A stretch of 64,000 nt of DNA from Pseudomonadota bacterium (GTDB taxonomy: Bacteria; Pseudomonadota; Alphaproteobacteria; Dongiales; Dongiaceae), in assembly GCA_021792365.1 (NCBI GenBank), contig JAJYUT010000004.1:310001-374000 (forward strand), written 5' to 3'. Numbering within the stretch: position 1 is the stretch's first letter; each line of letters begins with the position of its first letter. The notes under the pieces were generated by a model, which had not been told where the DNA came from, did no database searches, and worked only from the letters and a program-made list of their open reading frames with translations. Below, piece after piece: positions 41,094 through 49,387 of this stretch. Made by a program: the position numbers and the translations under genes.

Positions 41094-41894
41094 TCACCGC
41101 TCGATTCTCGGCACCAGCGATTTGCCGCCGTTCCACACCACGCCGATCTGGCGGTAGTACGCGCCGATGATTTCCCGCACCTCGAGCCGCGCCAGCTCCT
41201 CGGTGGGCGAATCAAGCAGCGCAAAGCGATCGACGGTCGCTCGCCATGGCTGAGCCCCCTCGAATTTCGCGCCGGTTGATTCGATGAGCTCGGCATGGAC
41301 GTCGCCCGTGCCGTCGATCGCCGGCAGCCAGCGGTGATGCGCCATCGGATGGCCGTTGACGAAACCATTGCGCTCGGCCGGCTCGCTCAAGGTGATGATC
41401 GCCTCCGCCAGGCGCCGGTCGTTGGCGGCGAGGGTCGCGCCGAACCTGCCGCCGGCTGCGACCTGCGGTGCCGGCGCGAACGGATGCGGGCGCGTGATAT
41501 GGATGGAGCCGAGCTTTTTGGGGTAGCCCTGATGGATGCCGCGCAGCAGCGCGAAATCCTTGTCCACCCAGATATAGATGCAGCGCGAATAGATGCGGCC
41601 CTCGAACGTGCAACGCACCACCGCGAACGCTTCCTTGTACTGCGCACGCACGGGATCCAACATCTCAGCTTGCGTCCCACCACAGGACTGCCAGTCGGCC
41701 CAGATGAGGGCGACTGCCCCCGGATCCTCCGCAGCCGGCGTCAAAGGCGCCGGCAACAATTCCGCCACGCGCGCGGGGTCGGTGCGGAACTCGATTGTCA
41801 GCAGGTCGCCGGAATAATACCACGGCGGCGGCGGCAGCAGCGAGGCCTGACCGCTGGCGCTGCGCGGATAGAAGAAGCCCTTCGGCTCGCTCAT
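41094..41894 (-). CDS. Acetoacetate decarboxylase-fold enzyme
   Basis: This 266-residue protein is of the ADC family. The Schiff-base lysine site is present as HQGYPKKLGS (K126, K127; the classical enzyme has PKK at the same place), and the N-terminal PPPPWYYSGDLLTIEFRTDP block is typical. The fold also supports aldolase-dehydratase and other Schiff-base reactions, so decarboxylation is not certain. It lies four bases from the FAH-family gene within the ring-cleavage operon and may act on a ring-cleavage product. Confidence 0.85.
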   Translation of the reverse strand: MSEPKGFFYPRSASGQASLLPPPPWYYSGDLLTIEFRTDPARVAELLPAPLTPAAEDPGAVALIWADWQSCGGTQAEMLDPVRAQYKEAFAVVRCTFEGRIYSRCIYIWVDKDFALLRGIHQGYPKKLGSIHITRPHPFAPAPQVAAGGRFGATLAANDRRLAEAIITLSEPAERNGFVNGHPMAHHRWLPAIDGTGDVHAELIESTGAKFEGAQPWRATVDRFALLDSPTEELARLEVREIIGAYYRQIGVVWNGGKSLVPRIER

Positions 41895-41897
41895 CGC

Positions 41898-42752
41898 TCA
41901 GGCTCCCGGCTTCTTGGGCGGGCGGATGCCGCGGAACTCCCAATCGCCGCCCAGCGCCGTAGACAGCACTTCCTCCGACTCCGTCGGCTGCGCGCCGAGA
42001 TCCTCGCGGATCGGCTCCGGCCCTTCGACGATGCGGTTGGCAAGGCGCCCCAGCCCTTCGATTTCGACCTCCACCATGTCGCCCGGCTGCACCGGCCGCG
42101 AGTTCGCAGGCGTGCCGGAGAGCAGCACGTCGCCGGGCTCCAGCGTGATATTGCGCGCGATGTCTGCGACCAGGTAGTGCATGTCCCAGGTCATCTCCGC
42201 GGTGTTGCCGTCCTGCTTGAGCTCGCCGTTGACATAGGTGCGCAGATACTTGTTGCGGAAGTCCCAGCCGGTGACGAGAGCCGGCCCGAGCGGGCACAAT
42301 GTGTCGCTGCCTTTCACGCGCAGCATCGACCCCGCATCGGTGTCGCGGAAATCGTGCAGGCCGAAATCATTGGCGACGGTGTAGCCGGCGATGTAGTCGC
42401 CGGCCTCGCGCTGCGAAACGTTGCGGCATCGCCTGCCGATCACGATGCCGACCTCGCCCTCGTAGTTCAGCCACTTGCAGCGCTTCGGGCGCACCACGTC
42501 GCCGCCGTGGGCGTTGAGCGAGGAGAGCGGCTTGTGGAAATAGGTCGGCGTGGCGGTGAGCTTGATCTGAAATTCCTTCACGCGGCTGACGTGGTTGAGG
42601 TGCACGCAGACGATCTTGGTGGGCACCACGGGTGGCAGGTGCACGGCATTGGCGATCGCGATGCGCCGGCCGTCGCGCGCCACCAGCTCCTCGCCCTGCC
42701 GCTCGGTCTCGACCACAGCGCCTGCCAGCAAGATTCGACGAAATTCCCGCAC
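41898..42752 (-). CDS. Fumarylacetoacetate hydrolase-family isomerase/decarboxylase
   Basis: This 284-residue FAH-fold protein carries the metal-binding pattern YEGEVGIVIGRRC with E, plus the later NDFGLHDFRDTD and the LEPGDVLLSGTPANSRPVQPGD loop. In homoprotocatechuate catabolism the FAH-fold enzyme HpaG/HpcE isomerises and decarboxylates the ring-cleavage product. Here a single-domain protein sits between the extradiol dioxygenase and the ADC-like gene, supporting a similar role. The specific reaction is inferred. Confidence 0.85.
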   Translation of the reverse strand: MREFRRILLAGAVVETERQGEELVARDGRRIAIANAVHLPPVVPTKIVCVHLNHVSRVKEFQIKLTATPTYFHKPLSSLNAHGGDVVRPKRCKWLNYEGEVGIVIGRRCRNVSQREAGDYIAGYTVANDFGLHDFRDTDAGSMLRVKGSDTLCPLGPALVTGWDFRNKYLRTYVNGELKQDGNTAEMTWDMHYLVADIARNITLEPGDVLLSGTPANSRPVQPGDMVEVEIEGLGRLANRIVEGPEPIREDLGAQPTESEEVLSTALGGDWEFRGIRPPKKPGA

Positions 42753-42775
42753 GTTGCTTCTCCCCTGACCTGACC

Positions 42776-43636
42776 TTAGCGCGAGTCGAACCAGACATGC
42801 ACCTGTCCGGTGCCGATCGCGTTCTCGTACTCGCTATAGAGCCGGCCCCGCGCGCGCCATTCGCCTTCGCCCATCGCTGCCGCCATCATCAGATAATGGC
42901 CGAAATTGGCTTCAGGCTTGAACTTCAGGAACTCCGGCATGGTGGCGAGGATGCGCGCATGGTCGCCCGCCTTCATCCACGCGATGCGCTCCAGGTCGGC
43001 GGCGGAGTGGGCCGGGCTGAAGATATGCTCGATGCCGGCCGCCTCGTGCTCACGCAGCTTCTGCAGCGGCCAGAACTTGTGGCTCATTGCGCCGGAAGCC
43101 AGCAGCACTACGCGACGGTCGATATTCGCGATCGCCTCGCGCAGCGCGCGGCCGACGCGCAGGAAATCCTCGCTCTCGCCGGTCTGGGCGCAGCTGACCG
43201 AGACCCACGCCTCCTTGCCACGCTGCAAGTAGAACGCCGGATTCACGGTCGCGTACTGGATCGGCAGATGGGGGTCGTCGATCGCCGTGATCCAGGTGCC
43301 GTGCTTGCGGCCCAGTGCGGCGGCAGCCACGGCGAACTCCGGATCGCCCGGCAGGTCAAAGGGCACTTGCGACATGCCGCGCGGCAGCTCGTCGGAGGTG
43401 TATTTGCCAGTACGGCGCGCATGGCCCGTGATGATGTACTCGACCGTGGTGAACCAGTGCGAGTCGAAGACGATGACAAGATCATAATCGAGCTCGGAGA
43501 GAACCTCCCGGCGCAGGCGATGGAAGCCCTCGACCACGGTGAAATCGCGGCCGTTGTTCAACTCGTGCCGGATATCCTGCGGCAGCATGACGGTGGGCAC
43601 GTGGGCGATCAACCCGCAGCCGACGACCTTACCCAT
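42776..43636 (-). CDS. hpaD: Class III extradiol ring-cleavage dioxygenase, homoprotocatechuate 2,3-dioxygenase-like
   Basis: This 286-residue LigB-superfamily protein matches the enterobacterial HpaD/HpcB family along its full length, with shared blocks AHVPT, VIVFDSHW, YTSDELPR, VLLASGAMSHKF and GTGQV. The expected Fe(II) ligands H12, H60 and E242 fall at the family positions. It opens a catechol ring next to the hydroxyls, most likely 3,4-dihydroxyphenylacetate or a related catechol. Its 3' end is 24 bp before the FAH gene, and its start overlaps the aldehyde dehydrogenase 3' end by 8 bp. Confidence 0.9.
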   Translation of the reverse strand: MGKVVGCGLIAHVPTVMLPQDIRHELNNGRDFTVVEGFHRLRREVLSELDYDLVIVFDSHWFTTVEYIITGHARRTGKYTSDELPRGMSQVPFDLPGDPEFAVAAAALGRKHGTWITAIDDPHLPIQYATVNPAFYLQRGKEAWVSVSCAQTGESEDFLRVGRALREAIANIDRRVVLLASGAMSHKFWPLQKLREHEAAGIEHIFSPAHSAADLERIAWMKAGDHARILATMPEFLKFKPEANFGHYLMMAAAMGEGEWRARGRLYSEYENAIGTGQVHVWFDSR

Positions 43637-45092
43637 GTGTCCTCCAGCCGTGCGGCGCGTAAACGCTGTTCTTGACGTCGCAATAGAAATCGAACGACCA
43701 GGTGCCGCCTTCGCGCCCGATGCCGGACTTGCCGTTACCGCCGAAAGCCTGGCGCAAGTCGCGCACGAAGAAACAGTTGTTCCATACCAACCCGGCGGAG
43801 ACTTGCGCCGTCACGCGCTCGGCGCGCTCGGGATCGCCGGTCATCACCACGGCAGCGAGGCCGTATTCCGTGTCGTTGGCGAGCGCGATCGCTTCTTCTT
43901 CGGTGCGGAAGCTCTGCAGGCAGAGAACCGGGCCGAAAACCTCCTCGCGCAGGATCTCCGATCCGGCCGGTGGATCGACGAACAAAGTCGGCCGGTAATA
44001 GAGTCCGCCGAGGTCCCTGTTGGGGCCGCCGCCCAGCGCCGGCTGGAGACCGGACGCCAGTGCCCGTTGCACGAAACCGTCGACGCGCTCGAAATGAGGC
44101 CGGCTGATCTGCGGGCCGATATCGGTCGCATCGTCGCGCGGATCGCCCTGCCGTATTGCTTTGGCCTTAGCCAGAAAGGCTTCGAGGAATTTTTCCCGGA
44201 TGCTTTCCTCGACCAGCAGGCGCGTCCCCGCGAGGCACACCTGCCCGGCATTGTCGTACTGACCAACGGCGGTGTTGACCGCGAGGTCGAGGTCGCAATC
44301 GGCGAACACGACGAACGGCGACTTGCCGCCCAGTTCGAAGGACAGCGGCACCAGGTTGGCGCCGGCGGCCGCTGCGATCTGCCGTGCGGTAGCGACCGAG
44401 CCGGTGAAGCTGAGGCGCCGGACCTTCGGGTGGCGCGCGAGCGCAGCGCCGGCCTCGCGACCGATCCCCTGCACCACATTGAATACGCCGTCGGGCACCC
44501 CAGCCTCGGCCGTGACGTCCGCCAGCAGCGATGCAGTCAGCGGCGCCCACTCAGGCGGCTTGTATACCACGGTGCAGCCGGCGGCGAGCGCCGGCGCGAT
44601 GCGCCAGGTACCCAGCATCAACGGCGCGTTCCACGGCGTAATGATGGCGGCGACGCCGCTCGGGTCCCAGCTCACGTGGTTGCGGTGACCGCGCACGTCG
44701 AAGTCGGCGTGATCGAGTTGCAGCAGCCAGTCGGCGAAGAAGCGGAAATTCATGGCGACGCGCGGCATCACCCCGCGGCGGTGGGAACGCAGCAGGGAGC
44801 CGTTGTCGCGCGTCTCCACCTGCGCCAGGATCTCGACCCGTGACTCGATGATGTCGGCGATGCGGTGCAGCAGCCGAGCGCGCTGCTCGCGCGGAGTGCG
44901 TTTCCAGGTCTTGAAGGCTGTGGCGGCGGCCTCGACCGCCTGGTCGATGTCCGCCGGGCCGCCGGCCGAGACTTCAGCGATCACGCCTTCATCGATCGGC
45001 GAGACGGAGTGGAACCGCGCGGCGCTCTCGACCCGATGGCCTGCAATCCAGTGCCGCGTGTCGACCTCATGACCTTCGACGCGAGTCATCAT
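43629..45092 (-). CDS. Aldehyde dehydrogenase (carboxymethyl-hydroxymuconate semialdehyde dehydrogenase-like)
   Basis: This 487-residue NAD-type ALDH has the catalytic cysteine in NAGQVCLAGTRLLV, the general base in FELGGKSPF, and the coenzyme motif SFTGSVATARQI. It is the first structural gene after the MarR regulator and overlaps the extradiol dioxygenase gene by 8 bp. In the homoprotocatechuate pathway HpaE oxidises the semialdehyde made by the dioxygenase, which is the likely job here. A palindromic operator lies 20 bp upstream of the start codon. Confidence 0.92.
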   Translation of the reverse strand: MMTRVEGHEVDTRHWIAGHRVESAARFHSVSPIDEGVIAEVSAGGPADIDQAVEAAATAFKTWKRTPREQRARLLHRIADIIESRVEILAQVETRDNGSLLRSHRRGVMPRVAMNFRFFADWLLQLDHADFDVRGHRNHVSWDPSGVAAIITPWNAPLMLGTWRIAPALAAGCTVVYKPPEWAPLTASLLADVTAEAGVPDGVFNVVQGIGREAGAALARHPKVRRLSFTGSVATARQIAAAAGANLVPLSFELGGKSPFVVFADCDLDLAVNTAVGQYDNAGQVCLAGTRLLVEESIREKFLEAFLAKAKAIRQGDPRDDATDIGPQISRPHFERVDGFVQRALASGLQPALGGGPNRDLGGLYYRPTLFVDPPAGSEILREEVFGPVLCLQSFRTEEEAIALANDTEYGLAAVVMTGDPERAERVTAQVSAGLVWNNCFFVRDLRQAFGGNGKSGIGREGGTWSFDFYCDVKNSVYAPHGWRTHG

Positions 45093-45111
45093 CGCCGAGC
45101 CTCGGGAAAAC

Positions 45112-45128
45112 CGTTCGATATCGAATGA
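45112..45128 (-). promoter_or_regulatory. Putative MarR operator, site A (upstream of the ring-cleavage operon)
   Basis: CGTTCGATATCGAATGA contains the perfect 12-bp palindrome TTCGATATCGAA (45114-45125). It lies 20 bp upstream of the aldehyde dehydrogenase start and 45 bp past the MarR stop, where a repressor could block transcription or initiation. A nearly identical copy lies at 45987-46003. Confidence 0.7.
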
Positions 45129-45166
45129 TCTCTCAAATGCCGGGTCGAGTCAAGACTAGGACGCGC

Positions 45167-45760
45167 TCAGGCTTCGTCTTCGTCCAGCCGATCGAGCTCG
45201 GCGATGGTAGCGAGGATGGTGCGGATCGCATCGGTCGCGGCAGCCATCTGCTTCGGCGTCAGGCGCGCTGCGATCCGGGTTTCCTCCGCGTTGAATTTCG
45301 GAAACAGGGCGCTGATCAGCTCGGCGCCGGAGGCGGTCAGGTTCACGATCACCAGCCGCCGTTCCGCCTCGTTGGCGCGCCGGCGGATCAGCTTCCGGCC
45401 CTCGAGCATGTTGAGGATGCTCGAGAGCGTGCTCTTGGCCACACCGGTCTCCACCGCCAGGCGCCGCGTCTCCAGTTCGCCATAGATCCACAAGCACCAG
45501 AGCGTGACAAAAGCCGACCAGTGCAGCCCTGCTTCCTCCAGCACCGTGCGCTCGAAATGCTGGCGGATCAGGCCAGAGGCGCGGTGGATGTTGGAGATGA
45601 GCGCCATGGACTGCAAGTTGATCCGCAGCCCCGCCACCTTCTGCTCGCCCAGGATCTCGGCCAACGGCTTCTTCGCCTTCTTCCGCGCGAGGCCGGCTGC
45701 AGGGCCATCCTGCGTCGGCTGCCGTTTGGTTCCCGTCGTGCCCGGACGATCCCGATTCAT
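45167..45760 (-). CDS. MarR family transcriptional regulator
   Basis: This 197-residue winged-helix protein has a basic Lys/Arg-rich N-terminal extension of about 35 residues, then a MarR core: HFERTVLEEAGLHWSAFVTLWCL, ETRRLAVETGVAKSTLSSILNMLEGRKLIRRR (recognition helix) and the wing with ANEAERRLVIVNLTASG. MarR proteins are usually repressors released by phenolic ligands, which fits a neighbouring aromatic pathway. It lies between two copies of a 17-bp palindrome, one on each side, and so probably controls itself, the catabolic operon and the permease/P450 unit. Confidence 0.92.
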   Translation of the reverse strand: MNRDRPGTTGTKRQPTQDGPAAGLARKKAKKPLAEILGEQKVAGLRINLQSMALISNIHRASGLIRQHFERTVLEEAGLHWSAFVTLWCLWIYGELETRRLAVETGVAKSTLSSILNMLEGRKLIRRRANEAERRLVIVNLTASGAELISALFPKFNAEETRIAARLTPKQMAAATDAIRTILATIAELDRLDEDEA

Positions 45761-46139
45761 GCTAGCTCCTCATGGCGTTCCCGCCGCTTATAGCATCGGC
45801 GGACGATGGCGATGAAGAACTGAAATGCCGTCACGCGCGATGGTCGCGGCAGGATCCAACCCGGTGACGCGAGTGTTCTCCATCCTCGCGATTACTTGGC
45901 CGCTTCCGCGCATTGCTGCGCCGCGGCAGGCGGCCGAACAGCACGTTGCGCACAGGTCCCTTGCTCCCGACGTGGTTTTGTAATATCGTTCGACATCGAA
46001 TGAATAAGAATTGGGCGTGTCGCTGACCAGCGCCGGCCGGCCGATCAAATCGGCGCGGCGGCGAAGGACGGGCCGCGCCTGCGGGGGAGGAACAGCGGGC
46101 GCCGGACTACGAACCGCCTGCACGTCAGGGGAGGACGAC
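45761..46139. promoter_or_regulatory. Divergent MarR/permease control region
   Basis: This intergenic region of 379 bp between the divergent marR-type gene and the permease has no coding frame of its own. It contains operator site B (45987-46003), preceded by TAATAT at 45981-45986, which could be a -10 element for the permease. The rest shows no RNA gene or repeat. Confidence 0.6.
45987..46003 (+). promoter_or_regulatory. Putative MarR operator, site B (upstream of the permease/P450 unit)
   Basis: CGTTCGACATCGAATGA differs from site A by a single base; its core TTCGACATCGAA is a near-palindrome. It lies 137 bp before the permease start and 227 bp before the MarR start. The shared sequence on both sides of the regulator gene is the main evidence for a common regulon. 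Confidence 0.7.
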
Positions 46140-47606
46140 ATGGCAGAAACACTTCAATCGACAAGCCAGGCGAGTGCGGGCTCAGGCCAGTTGCGCCGCA
46201 ATGCGCTGGGCGTCGCGGCGATTACTTTTTTCGTGGTGTCTGCGGCCGCGCCGCTGACCGCGGTCGCGGGGGGCTATCCGATCGCGATGCTGCTGGGCAA
46301 CGGGGCCGGCGTGCCCGCCGCCGTGGTGCTGGTGACGGTGATCCTGCTGTTGTTCTCGGTTGGCTACACAGCGATGGCGCGGCATATCTCCAATGCCGGA
46401 TCGTTCTACGCCTTCACGTCGCGCGGTCTGGGCGGCGTCGCGGGCGGCGCGGCCGCCTATATTGCGCTGCTCGCCTACAACACCATGCAGATCGGACTCT
46501 ACGGTTTGTTTGGCGCGGTGACGGCCGGCACGCTCGCGGGCTACGGCATCGACCTGCCCTGGTGGGCGTGGTCGCTGATCGCGCTCGCCATCGTGGCGTT
46601 CCTCGGCTACCGCCAGATCGACCTGTCGGCCAAGGTGCTGGCGGTCCTGGTCATCCTGGAATATGTCGCGGTCGTGATCCTGGATGTCGCCATCATCGGG
46701 CAGGGCGGCGCGGCGGGCATTGACTTCACCAGCTTTACGCCGGGCGCGTTCCTCAGCGGCTCGACCACCATCGGCGTGCTTATTTGCTTTGCAGCCTTCA
46801 TGGGCTTCGAGGCGACCACGATCTACAGCGAGGAGGCGCGCGATCCGAAGCGCACTGTCCCGCGTGCGACCTATCTGGCGGTCTTCATCATCGGCGTATT
46901 CTATGCCATCAGCACCTGGGCGATGGTACTGGGGGTGGGCGCGGACAAGGTGGTCGAGACCATCGGCGGCCTGCCTGATCCCACGTTGTATGTTCCCACG
47001 CTGTCCGATCAATATGTCGGCGGATGGTTGACAACGATCATAGGCCTGCTGCTCGTCACCAGCGTGTTCGCGGCGCTCCTCGCCTTCCACAATGCGGCGG
47101 CGCGCTATTTCTATGTTCTCGGACGCGAGGGCCTGCTGCCGGCCAAACTGGGCAACACCCACGATGCGCATCAAAGCCCGCATAGCGGATCGGTGCTGCA
47201 GACCGTGCTCGGCATCGTCGTGCTCGCGCTCTTTGCGATCACCGCGCAGGACCCGATCTTCGCCCTGTTCACCTGGCTCACCAACACCGCGACCCTCAGT
47301 GTCATCACGCTCATGTCGCTGGTGTCCTTCGCGATTCTGGCCTTCTTCAAGAAGGAGCCGGCGCTCGAGCCGTCGGCACTCAAAGCGTCGATCGCGCCGC
47401 TGCTGGCCGGACTCGTGCTCGCCGTCATAGCCATCCTGGTGGTCGTTAATTTCGGCGTGCTGACCGGCGCGGCGGCGTGGCTGGCAATTGCATTACCCCT
47501 GCTGGTGCCCGTGGCGGCTGTGCTTGGCGCGCTGGCGGCAAACAACCTGAAGCGGAGCGAGCCAGCGCGGTTCGCACAGATGGGCGCGCATCAGGCTGGC
47601 CGGTAG
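46140..47606 (+). CDS. APC superfamily amino-acid/amine permease
   Basis: This 488-residue protein of about 12 helices has the APC opening GVAAITFFVVSAAAPLTAVAGGYPIAM and a helix 6 region GFEATTIYSEEARDPKRTVPRA, both diagnostic of the amino-acid/polyamine/organocation superfamily. It imports amino acids or amines with a cation. The start at MAETLQ follows GGGGAGG. It is cotranscribed with the second P450 (61 bp downstream) and shares an operator with the ring-cleavage operon, so it may import that pathway's substrate. Confidence 0.93.
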   Translation: MAETLQSTSQASAGSGQLRRNALGVAAITFFVVSAAAPLTAVAGGYPIAMLLGNGAGVPAAVVLVTVILLLFSVGYTAMARHISNAGSFYAFTSRGLGGVAGGAAAYIALLAYNTMQIGLYGLFGAVTAGTLAGYGIDLPWWAWSLIALAIVAFLGYRQIDLSAKVLAVLVILEYVAVVILDVAIIGQGGAAGIDFTSFTPGAFLSGSTTIGVLICFAAFMGFEATTIYSEEARDPKRTVPRATYLAVFIIGVFYAISTWAMVLGVGADKVVETIGGLPDPTLYVPTLSDQYVGGWLTTIIGLLLVTSVFAALLAFHNAAARYFYVLGREGLLPAKLGNTHDAHQSPHSGSVLQTVLGIVVLALFAITAQDPIFALFTWLTNTATLSVITLMSLVSFAILAFFKKEPALEPSALKASIAPLLAGLVLAVIAILVVVNFGVLTGAAAWLAIALPLLVPVAAVLGALAANNLKRSEPARFAQMGAHQAGR

Positions 47607-47667
47607 CGAGAACGATTCTTCAATCTTCGGAGGGCCAGGGCACAGCCCTGGCCTGCGGAGGAGGGGC

Positions 47668-48855
47668 ATGGCCTTTGCAGACGAGATCACGGTCGCCGCG
47701 CTCGAGGCGGACCCCTATCCCATCTACGCCCGCCTGCGCCGCGAATCGCCGGTCGCCTGGGTGCCGGCGGCAAATGTCTGGTTCGTGACGCGCTGGCAGG
47801 ATGTCGAGTTCGTCAGCAAGAACGCAGCGCTGTTCGCGGCCGAGGTTGCGACCTCGCCGGTCGAGCGCTCCATGGGCAAACCGACGATCCTCACCTGCGA
47901 CGGGCCGCCGCACGACGAGCTGCGCCGCGGCTTCGACCAGAAATACAAGCCGCGCGCCGTCTCTGAATACATAGACGAGCTCGCCCGGCCGCTTGTTGCT
48001 GAGTACCTGGAACGGATTGCACGGCGCGGTGAAGTCGACCTGATGGCCGAGTATTTCGAGCCGCTGTCAAGCCTGGCCCTGGCGCGCTCGCTCGGCTTCG
48101 ACAGCGTCGACGTGAAGACGCTGCAGCGCTGGTTTCACGGCATGGCCATCGGCGCCGCGAACTACGAGAATGATCCCGAGAAGCAGGCGATCTCCGACGC
48201 CGCCAATGCCGAGGTCGAGGCGGCGATCATCCCGATCTTCGAGAAGCTGGAGCGCAACCCGGACGATTCCGCGATGTCACGCATGCTTCACGACGGCATG
48301 GAACCCGGGTGCACGCGGTCGCGGGCATTCCTGCTGCCGTCGATCAAGGTCGCGCTGCTGGGCGGGATGCAGGAGCCGGGACATGGCGCCGGCACGGTGC
48401 TGTTCGGGCTGCTCACCAATCCGGAGCAAATGGGGGCTGTGCAGCGAAACCTGGACGGCCTGCTGCCGAAGGCGGTGGATGAGGGGCTGCGTTGGATCGC
48501 ACCCATCGGCACGCAGATGCGCCAGGCGACGCAAGACGTCGAACTGGGCGGTGTCACGATTCCGGCCGGCGCGCCCGTGGCATCAGTGCTTTCGTCCGCC
48601 TGCCGCGACGAGGCGCGCTACAAGGAGCCGGACAGCTTCGACATCCATCGCACCGAGACCGGCCATGCGGCCTACGGCTTCGGAAGCCATTTCTGCGCCG
48701 GGCGGTGGTTCGCGCAGCGCCTGATCCCGCACTTGCTGCGCCCGCTGCTGGAGCGCCTGCCTGATCTCAAGCTGGTGCCAGACCGCCCGCCGATGTTCCG
48801 CGGCTGGGAATTCCGCGCGCCAACCACGCTGCACGTCGCGTATCGGCCGAACTAA
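47668..48855 (+). CDS. Cytochrome P450 (second), atypical I-helix
   Basis: This 395-residue P450 has ExxR (E272-R275, EGLR) and the heme loop YGFGSHFCAGR with C343. The I-helix block that normally reads A/G-G-x-D/E-T-T is GGMQEPGH (232-239), so the conserved acid-alcohol pair is changed to E-P and there is no threonine at the usual place. It starts 61 bp after the permease with a GGAGGAGGGG site. No own redox partner is encoded; it probably uses the ferredoxin and reductase of the neighbouring operon. Substrate unknown. Confidence 0.93.
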   Translation: MAFADEITVAALEADPYPIYARLRRESPVAWVPAANVWFVTRWQDVEFVSKNAALFAAEVATSPVERSMGKPTILTCDGPPHDELRRGFDQKYKPRAVSEYIDELARPLVAEYLERIARRGEVDLMAEYFEPLSSLALARSLGFDSVDVKTLQRWFHGMAIGAANYENDPEKQAISDAANAEVEAAIIPIFEKLERNPDDSAMSRMLHDGMEPGCTRSRAFLLPSIKVALLGGMQEPGHGAGTVLFGLLTNPEQMGAVQRNLDGLLPKAVDEGLRWIAPIGTQMRQATQDVELGGVTIPAGAPVASVLSSACRDEARYKEPDSFDIHRTETGHAAYGFGSHFCAGRWFAQRLIPHLLRPLLERLPDLKLVPDRPPMFRGWEFRAPTTLHVAYRPN

Positions 48856-49387
48856 TTCGGCCATGTCCTTGAGAGCGACACGGTAGCAATGTCGGACCCA
48901 TGGATACGCGATGGGAATCAGAAGCGGCGGTAGACACATGTCCGCGCTAGGTGAGCTTTCCTCTCGGTAGGCCGACATGCATTCGCATGCATCCGCGGCT
49001 CACGACGTCCATATAAGCTACCGCCGACTCCTCGCGTGGCCCAGCAGATATCGGTCGCTCTCCACGTAGGGCCCGAAGCGGCGATCAGTGCCGCCATGGC
49101 CCCATGCTCGACCCTGGTACGTTGATGGCCGGCGGCGCATGACAGTCTCGGCCATACCCAATTTGCGATGGGGCAACGCACGTGGCCGCGCACAGTCCGA
49201 CGTCATGATCACCGCGAATCTCCGACGAAGTCTGGGCGGTCGGATAGCGCTGGGCGTACGGTGTCGGAACAGGATTGCGCTCCGCGGGTTTCCCCGGGCG
49301 TGGCGGGGTGGGCGCGGACATGTGGGGTTCCGTGGCCCTGGCGTTCCGGGGCCATTGGCATCGAGCGAGGAGCATCGAGAGGTGGAG
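48856..49387. other. Non-coding stretch of about 530 bp
   Basis: No frame on either strand looks like a protein here. A small inverted repeat (CATGCATTCGCATGCAT near 48977) is visible. The region lies between the catabolic locus and the glycan locus and probably holds the promoter of the sulfotransferase gene. I see no tRNA, IS remnant or attachment repeat. Confidence 0.5.

Noticed and set aside
41898-45092. A complete homoprotocatechuate (hpa) pathway
   Set aside because: Only HpaD-, HpaE- and FAH-type genes are present; no HpaF, HpaH or HpaI homologue is visible, so the pathway cannot be called complete.
48918-49193. A 91-codon minus-strand frame in the gap before the sulfotransferase gene
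   Set aside because: Cysteine- and tryptophan-rich composition, no ribosome-binding site and no similarity; it looks random.
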